Shown in pieces: positions 16,648 to 24,110 of a DNA stretch of 64,000 bases (within the stretch, counting starts at the first letter, position 1; the number at the start of each line of letters is the position of its first letter). Position numbers and translations under genes: made by a program. Under the pieces are notes generated by a model that had not been told where the DNA came from, searched no databases, and worked only from the letters and a program-made list of their open reading frames with translations. The DNA comes from an uncultured bacterium (GTDB lineage: Bacteria; Bacillota; Clostridia; Oscillospirales; Ruminococcaceae). The stretch is from positions 280,861-344,860 of the forward strand of contig CAJMSD010000002.1 in assembly GCA_905215965.1 (NCBI GenBank), written 5' to 3'.

Positions 16648-17814
16648 TTACATACTTTCTTTCAGTATTTGTACGATCTCTTCATGATTTAATATCTTAT
16701 ATCCGCCCTCATTTATGAATGTACCGTCGGCAATGCCCTCCAGCATATCTTCGGTAACGCCAAGCTCGCTTATATTCATCACAAGTCCGATCTCCTTCAT
16801 CCATGCTTCCATAGCAAGCAAGCCTTCGGACGCAATTTCTTCGTCGGTCTTTCCGTCAGGAGAAACGTTCCATACGTTTATGGCAAAGCGTTTGAACTTC
16901 GGCAGTCCGAACGGCATGATGTAACGGTAATATGCCATAGAGACAGCCGAAAGCGTCATTCCGTGAGTAGCGTCAGTGTAAGCTCCCACGGACTGTCCGA
17001 GCATATGTACCATCCAGTCGGTAGCTTTGCCCTTGGCGACCATTGTATTCAGCGCCCATGTTGCTATCCACATGATATTGCTTCGAGCTTCGTAATCCTC
17101 TGGATCTTTTACGGCGATACGCGAGCTGTGGATAAGCGATCTCATAAGTCCTTCCATGACGTAATCGGATGTGCAGTCGTCAGTGTCGGAAAAATACTGT
17201 TCCGTGATATGATTGAGGATATCGTAAAATCCCGCGATCATTTGATACTTCGGCAATGTGAACGTGTAAAGCGGATTCAGGATAGAAAACTTCGGGAATA
17301 CCTCTTCGCCGAAAACGTGTCCTATTTTCAGATTGGATCCATGATTGGTTATAACAGCTCCGCCGTTCATTTCCGAACCTGTGCCGACCATTGTTAGTAT
17401 GCAGCCTACAGGAATTATCTCGCAGTCGGGCTCTTCAAATTTAAGATAATATTTTTCCCACGGGTCTTCCTTGCAGTTTACCGATACGGAGAGAGCTTTC
17501 GCATAGTCGCACACAGAACCTCCGCCTACCGCAAGTATTAGATCAATATTTTTTCCCCGAGCCAGTTCACAGCCCTCGTACAGCTTTTCGACTGTCGGAT
17601 TCGGCATAACTCCCGGCAGCTCGGTAATGTTCTTGCCGCAATCCTTTAAAATCTTCACTACCTCGTCATACAGTCCCGATCTCTTGACGGAACCGCCGCC
17701 GTAAGTAAGGAGCACATTTTCTCCGTATTTGGCAAGCTCCTCCCTGAGATGCTCCAATGCGTCTTTTCCAAAATGGATTCGAGTGGGATTACAGTAGCTG
17801 AAATTTCCTAACAT
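16648..17814 (-). CDS. Iron-containing alcohol dehydrogenase (YqhD/BDH type)
   Basis: A 388-residue group III alcohol dehydrogenase that probably reduces aldehydes with NAD(P)H. GGGSVCDYAKA binds the cofactor. Metal ligands are expected in the stretch DILNHITEQYF and in DATHGMTLS. The start MLGNFSYCNPT is typical of butanol dehydrogenase/YqhD homologues and follows a GGAGG site. It lies 61 bp downstream of the MerR gene on the same strand, so it is most likely driven from the MerR-type promoter at 18284-18314. Role: aldehyde detoxification or redox balance. Confidence 0.92.
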   Translation of the reverse strand: MLGNFSYCNPTRIHFGKDALEHLREELAKYGENVLLTYGGGSVKRSGLYDEVVKILKDCGKNITELPGVMPNPTVEKLYEGCELARGKNIDLILAVGGGSVCDYAKALSVSVNCKEDPWEKYYLKFEEPDCEIIPVGCILTMVGTGSEMNGGAVITNHGSNLKIGHVFGEEVFPKFSILNPLYTFTLPKYQMIAGFYDILNHITEQYFSDTDDCTSDYVMEGLMRSLIHSSRIAVKDPEDYEARSNIMWIATWALNTMVAKGKATDWMVHMLGQSVGAYTDATHGMTLSAVSMAYYRYIMPFGLPKFKRFAINVWNVSPDGKTDEEIASEGLLAMEAWMKEIGLVMNISELGVTEDMLEGIADGTFINEGGYKILNHEEIVQILKESM

Positions 17815-17875
17815 AAAAAATTCCTCCTAAAAATTATTGAAATTTATTATTAATATGATTTCGGATCGCCGTGAA

Positions 17876-18250
17876 TTATTCCCAAGTCAGAACGCCGGTT
17901 TCAACGGCAGCTTCGTACCGTCCGATCTTATAATCCAGACGTTCCAGAGTTGCGTCGATCTTTGCCTTTTACTCGAGAAGAATTTCTCTTTGATCCGTTA
18001 AAAGCTGTAATCTTGCAGGAATAGTGGAATCGCCTTCCTGCGCAAGCTTTACGTATTCTATCATCGCTTCAACCGGAAGTCCTGCGCTGCGCATACATTT
18101 TGCAAGCTCTACCCAGCCGAGATCTTTTTCCTGATAGTTGCGGATTCCGCTTGCGGTGCGTGTGACCGGAGGTATCATTCCTATCCGTTCATAGTAGCGC
18201 AGCGTATCCTGAGAAATGTCATATTTTTCGCTTACTTCCTTTATCGTCAT
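17876..18250 (-). pseudogene. AdhR-like MerR regulator interrupted by one in-frame stop
   Basis: The frame reads as a normal MerR protein of about 124 codons except for TAA at codon 94 (17969-17971). After the stop the same frame continues KAKIDATLERLDYKIGRYEA to TAA at 17876-17878, which is the usual C-terminal helix. The helix-turn-helix (MTIKEVSEKYDISQDTLRYY) is intact. Cys52 (ELAKCMRSAG) matches the aldehyde-sensing Cys of Bacillus AdhR. The protein would lose 30 residues of the dimerising coiled coil, so it is probably inactive, though a truncated form or stop read-through is possible. A sequencing error would have the same look. Confidence 0.8.
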
Positions 18251-18283
18251 AATACCGCCTCGATCTTATTTTTCGTTTTTTAT

Positions 18284-18314
18284 ATTATAGACCTTGGAGT
18301 TTACTCTAAGTCAA
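18284..18314 (-). promoter_or_regulatory. MerR-type promoter with 19-bp spacer and operator
   Basis: Minus strand TTGACT (18309-18314) and TATAAT (18284-18289) are separated by 19 bp, the long spacing typical of MerR-activated promoters. The dyad CTTGGAGT-TT-ACTCTAAG (18293-18310) fills the spacer. It would drive merR and adh and be self-regulated. Confidence 0.8.
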
Positions 18315-18467
18315 GAGCTGCTAATGTTTTTCTCTGTATTGAACAAAAATATTACTATCTATTTGTGCAAAGCGATGATTATCTGTGCAAAATCTCAAAT
18401 TATCTTATCCGAGCGGAAAGATGTTTTTTGCTCGATATAGAAATGATTGGAAAGTTTTAAAAGCGTA

Positions 18468-18496
18468 TTGACATAGTAAACGTTTTGTGTTACAAT
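18468..18496 (+). promoter_or_regulatory. Promoter upstream of the HA-repeat protein gene
   Basis: TTGACA (18468-18473), 17-bp spacer, TACAAT (18491-18496). Confidence 0.7.
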
Positions 18497-18564
18497 AAAA
18501 TTGTGAAAAATAACTGTGTTTTAAGAAAATAAGCAATCTAACGGTTAAATCAGAGGTGAGCGGT

Positions 18565-19041
18565 TTGCGATACGACAGATATTGGAATGAAAAATATCAG
18601 ATTGTCAAGGAGTACTTAGACGCGCATTCGGGCGAACTACCGCATAAGGATCTTGTCTATAAGGGCATCAAGATCCGCTATTGGCTGTATAATCAGCGCA
18701 GATTGCTAAAAAGAGAAATGACGAAAGAATCACAGGAACGTTTGAAGCTGCTCAGCGAATTGAATTCTCCGATCTCCTTTGAACCAAATGAAAAAACAAC
18801 TAAAGCTGCCGCTGTTCAGCCGGAACAAGGAATTCACGAGCAGAACTGGTATAAACGATATGATGAATTACTGTCATATATCAATGAGAACAGCAAAATC
18901 CCTAACAGCAGAGAACATCCTGCATTGTATATGTGGATAAGCCGACAGAGAAAGAAAATGCCTGACGGCAAGCTGACGGACGATCAGGTTTCTAAGCTTC
19001 AAAAACTCGGCATTACTGCCGGGAAAAAATCTGCTGATTAA
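18565..19041 (+). CDS. Small protein with two helicase-associated (HA) repeats
   Basis: About 158 residues in two similar halves. Each half has W..Y, a helix, a central W.Y/W.S..R region and a leucine-rich end (YWLYNQRRLLKREMT; MWISRQRKKMPDGKLT). This is the pattern of the helicase-associated domain, a small helical domain thought to bind nucleic acid. Here it stands alone with no helicase. TTG at 18565 is the likely start, six bases after GAGGTG; an in-frame GTG at 18556 overlaps that site. It precedes rfbA with a 143-bp gap. Role is unknown. Confidence 0.65.
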   Translation: MRYDRYWNEKYQIVKEYLDAHSGELPHKDLVYKGIKIRYWLYNQRRLLKREMTKESQERLKLLSELNSPISFEPNEKTTKAAAVQPEQGIHEQNWYKRYDELLSYINENSKIPNSREHPALYMWISRQRKKMPDGKLTDDQVSKLQKLGITAGKKSAD

Positions 19042-19184
19042 TCTGTACATCTATCAGCGTGAAATATATATAGAGAAAATGACGTTCACTTGTCGTGAAA
19101 TGTCTTTTGAAAATAAATCAAATGATGCACTTGATTTATACTATGAGTTAATATGCAGCGTATATGTATATACGGGAGGTAAAA

Positions 19185-20066
19185 ATGAAGGGAATTATTT
19201 TAGCCGGTGGGGCAGGGACAAGACTTTATCCATGTACGATCTCGGTAAGCAAACAGCTTTTGCCAATCTATGACAAGCCGCTTATCTATTATCCGCTTTC
19301 TATGCTGCTTTTGGCAGGGATCAGAGATATTTTGATTATCTCAACTCCGCATGATATAGGACATTTCGAGAAGCTTCTCGGCGACGGTTCGCGTATCGGC
19401 GTTCGTTTTGAATATGCGGTACAGGAAACACCGCGCGGACTTGCCGACGCTTTTATCATCGGAGAGGATTTTATCGGAGACGACAGCGTTTGTCTCGTGC
19501 TTGGCGATAATGTGTTTTACGGAGCTGCTATGTCTTCGATACTTTCTCAGGCAAAGGACTCCATAAAGAACGGCGGCGCGGCTATTTTCGGCTGCTTTAT
19601 GAAGAATCCGCAGGAATTCGGCGTCGTAGAATTCGACGAAAATAAAAAGGTCATTTCCATTGAGGAAAAGCCAAAGCACCCAAAGTCGAATTATGCCATT
19701 CCCGGACTTTATTTCTATGACAATAATGTTATCGAGATCGCAAAAAATGTAAAACCGTCGGCGCGCGGCGAAATTGAAATATCATCTATCAATGCGGAAT
19801 ATATGAAGCGCGATCAGCTCCATGTCAGCTTGATGGGCAGAGGCGTTTCGTGGTTTGATACGGGTTCGCCAAAGGGTATGCATAAGGCAAGCGGCTTTGT
19901 AAAGACCATTCAGGAGATGCAGGGATTTTATCTCTCATGTATCGAAGAGATCGCATGGCACAGAAAATTTATTGACGATGAACAGTTCAGAAAATGCGGC
20001 GAAGAGCTGAAAATGACGGATTACGGAAAATATCTGCTGTCTTTGCTGGACGGCGAGGAGGAATAA
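19185..20066 (+). CDS. rfbA: Glucose-1-phosphate thymidylyltransferase
   Basis: 293 residues. Makes dTDP-glucose from dTTP and glucose-1-phosphate, the first step to dTDP-deoxysugars such as rhamnose. The N-terminal GGAGTRLYP nucleotide-binding motif, LGDNVFYG and IEEKPKHPKSNYA are all present. The start ATG at 19185 follows GGGAGG. rfbB starts two bases after its stop, so the genes are coupled. Confidence 0.96.
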   Translation: MKGIILAGGAGTRLYPCTISVSKQLLPIYDKPLIYYPLSMLLLAGIRDILIISTPHDIGHFEKLLGDGSRIGVRFEYAVQETPRGLADAFIIGEDFIGDDSVCLVLGDNVFYGAAMSSILSQAKDSIKNGGAAIFGCFMKNPQEFGVVEFDENKKVISIEEKPKHPKSNYAIPGLYFYDNNVIEIAKNVKPSARGEIEISSINAEYMKRDQLHVSLMGRGVSWFDTGSPKGMHKASGFVKTIQEMQGFYLSCIEEIAWHRKFIDDEQFRKCGEELKMTDYGKYLLSLLDGEEE

Positions 20067-20068
20067 TT

Positions 20069-21106
20069 TTGACAATCATTGTGACCGGCGGCGCCGGATT
20101 TATAGGATCAAATTTTGTGTTCCATATGCTTGAGACCTACCCTGATTACAGGATCGTCTGCATAGATAAGCTTACTTATGCAGGAAATCTTTCAACGCTG
20201 AGATCTGTTATGGATAATCCTAATTTTCGCTTTGTAAAAGCGGATATCTGCGACAGAAAAGCAATATACAAGTTATTTGAAGAGGAAAAGCCGGATATTG
20301 TCGTCAACTTTGCGGCTGAGTCCCATGTTGACCGCTCGATCGAAGATCCGGAAATTTTCTTACAGACTAATATCCTCGGCACACAAGTGCTGTTGGACGC
20401 CTGCCGCAAGTACGGAATACAGCGTTATCATCAGGTAAGTACCGACGAGGTCTACGGCGACCTTCCGCTCGATCGTCCCGATCTCTTCTTTACCGAGAAG
20501 ACTCCGATACATACGAGCAGCCCGTATTCAAGCTCAAAGGCGGGAGCAGATCTGCTCGTTCTGGCATATCACAGAACTTATGGACTTCCGGTTACCGTTT
20601 CAAGATGCTCGAATAATTACGGTCCGTATCATTTCCCGGAAAAGCTGATACCTTTGATGATCGCCAATGCTCTGGCGGATAAGCAGCTTCCGGTGTACGG
20701 CGAGGGACTGAATGTGCGCGATTGGCTGTATGTTGAGGATCACTGCAAGGCGATAGACCTCATTATACATAAGGGCAGAGTAGGCGAGGTGTACAATGTC
20801 GGAGGGCACAACGAAATGAAAAATATCGACATTGTAAAGCTTATATGCAAGGAGCTTGGCAAGCCTGAAAGCCTGATCGTTCATGTTGAGGACAGAAAGG
20901 GTCATGATATGCGCTATGCTATCGATCCAACGAAAATTCACAATGAACTTGGCTGGCTTCCCGAAACAAAATTTGACGACGGCATTAAAAAGACGATCAA
21001 GTGGTATCTCGACAACAAGGACTGGTGGGAGGAGATAATCTCCGGTGAGTACCAGAATTATTACGAAAAAATGTATGGAGATAGGGAGTTTATTCCTGTA
21101 GGTTGA
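20069..21106 (+). CDS. rfbB: dTDP-glucose 4,6-dehydratase
   Basis: 345 residues. Converts dTDP-glucose to dTDP-4-keto-6-deoxyglucose. It has the Rossmann motif GGAGFIGSNF, VNFAAESHVDRSI, the TDEVYGDL segment and the catalytic YSSSKAG. The start is a TTG at 20069, preceded by GAGGAGG within the end of rfbA; upstream in-frame starts would extend into rfbA and give an unusual N-terminus. rfbC and rfbD are not in the window. Confidence 0.96.
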   Translation: MTIIVTGGAGFIGSNFVFHMLETYPDYRIVCIDKLTYAGNLSTLRSVMDNPNFRFVKADICDRKAIYKLFEEEKPDIVVNFAAESHVDRSIEDPEIFLQTNILGTQVLLDACRKYGIQRYHQVSTDEVYGDLPLDRPDLFFTEKTPIHTSSPYSSSKAGADLLVLAYHRTYGLPVTVSRCSNNYGPYHFPEKLIPLMIANALADKQLPVYGEGLNVRDWLYVEDHCKAIDLIIHKGRVGEVYNVGGHNEMKNIDIVKLICKELGKPESLIVHVEDRKGHDMRYAIDPTKIHNELGWLPETKFDDGIKKTIKWYLDNKDWWEEIISGEYQNYYEKMYGDREFIPVG

Positions 21107-21107
21107 T

Positions 21108-21767
21108 ATGAACGGAAAATTAATTGTAATAGAGGGCTTGGACGGCAGCGGAAAGGCAACACAGTCGCAGAAGCTGCTTGAAGCGTTAAAAAACAGAGGC
21201 GAGAATGTTATAAAGGTCTCGTTTCCGGATTATGAAAGCAATTCTTCTGCATTGGTGAAAATGTATCTGAACGGCGAATTCGGCACTGATCCGAATGCAG
21301 TTAATCCTTACGCCGCTTCGAGCTTTTATGCTGTTGACCGCTTTGCGAGTTATTCCAGAAACTGGCGCGATTTTTATCTGGGCGGAGGCATAGTGATCGC
21401 TGACAGATATACTACCTCCAATGCGATACATCAGTGCGCAAAATTGCCGGAGGAGCAGTGGGAGGATTTCATTCAATGGCTGTTCCATTACGAGTACGAG
21501 CTGCTCGGTATTCCTGCGCCGTACCGCACGATCTATCTCCGCGTTGATCCTAATGTGAGTCAGGAGCTTATGTCAAAGCGATATGATGGCAACGAAGCTA
21601 AGAAGGATATTCATGAAGCAAATCTTGAATACCTGAAGCGTTCAAGGCAGGCGGCGGATTTCTGCGCCGAGAAGCTTGGCTGGAGCGTTGCGGAATGCGT
21701 CTGCGGCGGCGAAATGCGCAGCGTTGAGGATATACACAAGCAGCTGCTTTCAATAATCTGCGGCTGA
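21108..21767 (+). CDS. tmk: Thymidylate kinase
   Basis: 219 residues. Phosphorylates dTMP to dTDP. The P-loop reads GLDGSGKATQ, with Ala where Thr is common, as in a clostridial tmk subgroup. The DR motif is ADRYTTSN. It begins one base after the rfbB stop, so it is in the same operon. This places dTDP supply beside dTDP-sugar synthesis. Confidence 0.92.
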   Translation: MNGKLIVIEGLDGSGKATQSQKLLEALKNRGENVIKVSFPDYESNSSALVKMYLNGEFGTDPNAVNPYAASSFYAVDRFASYSRNWRDFYLGGGIVIADRYTTSNAIHQCAKLPEEQWEDFIQWLFHYEYELLGIPAPYRTIYLRVDPNVSQELMSKRYDGNEAKKDIHEANLEYLKRSRQAADFCAEKLGWSVAECVCGGEMRSVEDIHKQLLSIICG

Positions 21768-21793
21768 CAATTGAATATTTTTTAAAATATAAA

Positions 21794-21838
21794 AAAGCTT
21801 GCATTGGAATTGACCGATGCAAGCTTTATATTTTATTT
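21794..21838 (+). terminator. Terminator of the rfb-tmk operon
   Basis: Stem AAAGCTTGCAT/ATGCAAGCTTT followed by tatattttatttt. Confidence 0.85.
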
Positions 21839-21839
21839 T

Positions 21840-22280
21840 CTATAACATTTGATCTTCTCTGCCGACCCAACGCATAGTATACTCCGCTTCTCCGGTATCG
21901 ATGTCCGTACCTTCCGAAACGATTGAAAATCCCTCTTGCAGGTAAAATTTTACGGCGCGTTCGTTTTTTTGATATACGTTCAGCGTCAGGATTTGGCGGA
22001 GCTTTTTGACATGATCCAGAAGCTGTTTTCCTATGCCCATGCAGCGAAATTCCTTTTCAACGAAGATCCCGGCAAGATAATCATCTTGAAGTCCGACGAA
22101 TCCCTTTATTGTTCCCTGTGTTTCAAACACGTAGATTTCTGCCTGCAAAAGCTGCTCGCGAACATAGGGAGCATTTTTTTCCCAATATTCCGAAGCTATA
22201 AAACAGTGAGCGTCCTTATTGCCGTTAAGCCAGATCTTCATGAGCTGTTCCGGATCAAAGGCTTCAAATTTCCTTATCAT
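21840..22280 (-). CDS. GNAT family N-acetyltransferase
   Basis: 146 residues in a GNAT fold. The acetyl-CoA motif is FRCMGIGKQLLDHVK (near 80-95), followed by LNVYQKNERAVKFYLQEGF. Substrate is unknown; the layout resembles YjaB-type enzymes. It is last in a minus-strand set, 15 bp after a dockerin-protein gene. No link to cellulosome assembly can be shown beyond that position. Confidence 0.85.
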   Translation of the reverse strand: MIRKFEAFDPEQLMKIWLNGNKDAHCFIASEYWEKNAPYVREQLLQAEIYVFETQGTIKGFVGLQDDYLAGIFVEKEFRCMGIGKQLLDHVKKLRQILTLNVYQKNERAVKFYLQEGFSIVSEGTDIDTGEAEYTMRWVGREDQML

Positions 22281-22295
22281 ATTTGCCGCTGCTCC

Positions 22296-24089
22296 TTAAA
22301 TATACGATTCCGGCATATTATCCAGAAGCAGAGCAAGACTTTTCTGTATCACAACCGCGTCGTTGGAGCTTAAACCGTCTCCGTGCTGATAAACGTCGCC
22401 GTTATATATTCCGCGTTCATTAATGTCGCTGTCGAATCCTGCGGAGTAACACATAACTGCCACTACATCGTCCATATCGACCTCTTCATCAAGATTGGCG
22501 TCGCCGTAGAGCGGATCGAAAACGTAAGAATAAAACGATATAGACTGTCCGGAGTTATTGTCAATAACGGTATAAGTATCGTTTTTCATGCTTTCAAACT
22601 CGATCGTAACGGTATTCCATGTATATTTGTAGTCGGAGCTTGAACTGCCGCTGACAATGCTGATATCGCCGCTGCTTGACAAAATCGAAAGATACATAGT
22701 CTCGTCCGACGGAATGTAAAGCGTATCATTATTGCTGATATCTTTGTCCTTGTAAGCGATTTTCAGATCGGGATACGGATTTTCCGTAGTCGTTTCGCTT
22801 TCTTCGCCAAGACCGTCATACTGCGAAATATTGCCGTATTCAAGGTGATAGAAAGTAGTCTTGCTTCCTGTTGAGGTATACCAGATGATCTCGGAGCCGA
22901 CAACTATCGGGTCGCAGCAGGAAACCTCGGCGGCGAGAGATGCTTCTTCAAGGATATTTCCGTCTTTATCAAGCTTCATTATATGCATCAGATTTTTGTC
23001 ACCGTATTCGTTCCACATAGCGATAAAAGTATTTCCGTCGATTTTCGTAAGCTTTGGTTTTGATACACGGTAACCGTCGTCGAAATCGGTAAGCCATATT
23101 GTTTTTGCCGAGGTAAGAGCTCTGTCGGAAATATTGACGAAAACATTTCTGATAGAAGTGTTAGTGACCATGCCGTCCTGCAGCATTGAATTTCCGATAA
23201 ACATACAGCCGTCATCGGTAAGCTCGAATCCGCCGAGAGTTGCGCCTGTCGTGTTGTCTCCGACAGAGCCTGTTATAGGAAACGCTTCAATATATGTCTG
23301 CATTTTTCCTGCGGAGTTTTTCTTGCATATTGCGGCGCTTCTCGGATAAGCGTCACCGTGATCGAGCGTATAAACATCGCTTCCGTCAGCGCGGATATAC
23401 TGATCGAAGGAGTGGCTTGAATAGCCCTGCTGTCTTATATTCATAACGCCATAGAAGCTGTAAGTGCAGGTCATCGAGTCTATATCGATGTGTATCTGGA
23501 AATTTGCCTGATGATTATAGCCGTCGCTTGACATATACATCTCGTGTGAAGTATGAATATACAGATTTCCGCCGCTTTCGTACATTCTCGGAGTTCCTGC
23601 GTCGAACGGTATACAGGTATTGCAGCCGAAGAAGCTTGTTGAGCCGAGCCTCTCCCATTCCTTTGAATATTTTACAACGCGTATGACCTCAAGGTCGTCG
23701 TTCTCATCGGGATTTTCCTGACCGAAAAGCAGAAAATTATACTCGCTTCCGCAGTAATAGCCGCCGAAGATAGGCAGCTCTGATTCAACTGCAAGCTCCG
23801 AGTTATGGCTGAAGCTGCTGTCATAGTTGTTTATCGCGACATTATTTCCGCTGCCGTCGACCGTACATATAGTTCCGTCGGGATTTTCGGCGATATATCC
23901 TGAAATGACCGTTCCCCATCTTGACATATATTTGCTGAGCTGATTTGAGCCTTGTACGCATTCTGCGGCAGCCGCGCTAATGCTGTCTATGGTTACGGCA
24001 TCTGCGTAATTATTCCTGAGCGGAATGAAAATCGAGGAAAGGGACGCTATGGCAAAAGCTGCGGCGGTAAGTTTGTTTAAAATTTTCAT
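22296..24089 (-). CDS. Secreted dockerin protein with a probable beta-propeller, function unknown
   Basis: 597 residues with a signal peptide. A large central region (about 45-440) of short beta-rich repeats with recurring Asp/Gly turns and aromatic residues suggests a propeller-like fold, but I recognise no catalytic motif. A small beta domain follows (about 450-525). The dockerin lies near 530-597 (GDANLDEEVDMDD, HGDGLSSNDAV, ending MPESYI). This dockerin is in the enzyme class seen in the GH9 and GH26. Start ATG follows TAGGAG. The gene lies 21 bp downstream of the DUF4832-dockerin gene, so they form an operon. It could be a polysaccharide-binding or lyase-like protein. Confidence 0.75.
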   Translation of the reverse strand: MKILNKLTAAAFAIASLSSIFIPLRNNYADAVTIDSISAAAAECVQGSNQLSKYMSRWGTVISGYIAENPDGTICTVDGSGNNVAINNYDSSFSHNSELAVESELPIFGGYYCGSEYNFLLFGQENPDENDDLEVIRVVKYSKEWERLGSTSFFGCNTCIPFDAGTPRMYESGGNLYIHTSHEMYMSSDGYNHQANFQIHIDIDSMTCTYSFYGVMNIRQQGYSSHSFDQYIRADGSDVYTLDHGDAYPRSAAICKKNSAGKMQTYIEAFPITGSVGDNTTGATLGGFELTDDGCMFIGNSMLQDGMVTNTSIRNVFVNISDRALTSAKTIWLTDFDDGYRVSKPKLTKIDGNTFIAMWNEYGDKNLMHIMKLDKDGNILEEASLAAEVSCCDPIVVGSEIIWYTSTGSKTTFYHLEYGNISQYDGLGEESETTTENPYPDLKIAYKDKDISNNDTLYIPSDETMYLSILSSSGDISIVSGSSSSDYKYTWNTVTIEFESMKNDTYTVIDNNSGQSISFYSYVFDPLYGDANLDEEVDMDDVVAVMCYSAGFDSDINERGIYNGDVYQHGDGLSSNDAVVIQKSLALLLDNMPESYI

Positions 24090-24110
24090 AATTGGTCTCC
24101 TATATAAATT

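Larger units (their letters stand above)
18251..18564. other. Divergent regulatory region between merR and the rfb cluster
   Basis: Contains the MerR-type promoter (18284-18314, minus) and the plus-strand promoter at 18468-18496. Between them, about 18325-18460 is AT-rich with two similar stretches, atctatttgtgcaaa and attatctgtgcaaaa. No gene was seen there. Confidence 0.5.
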
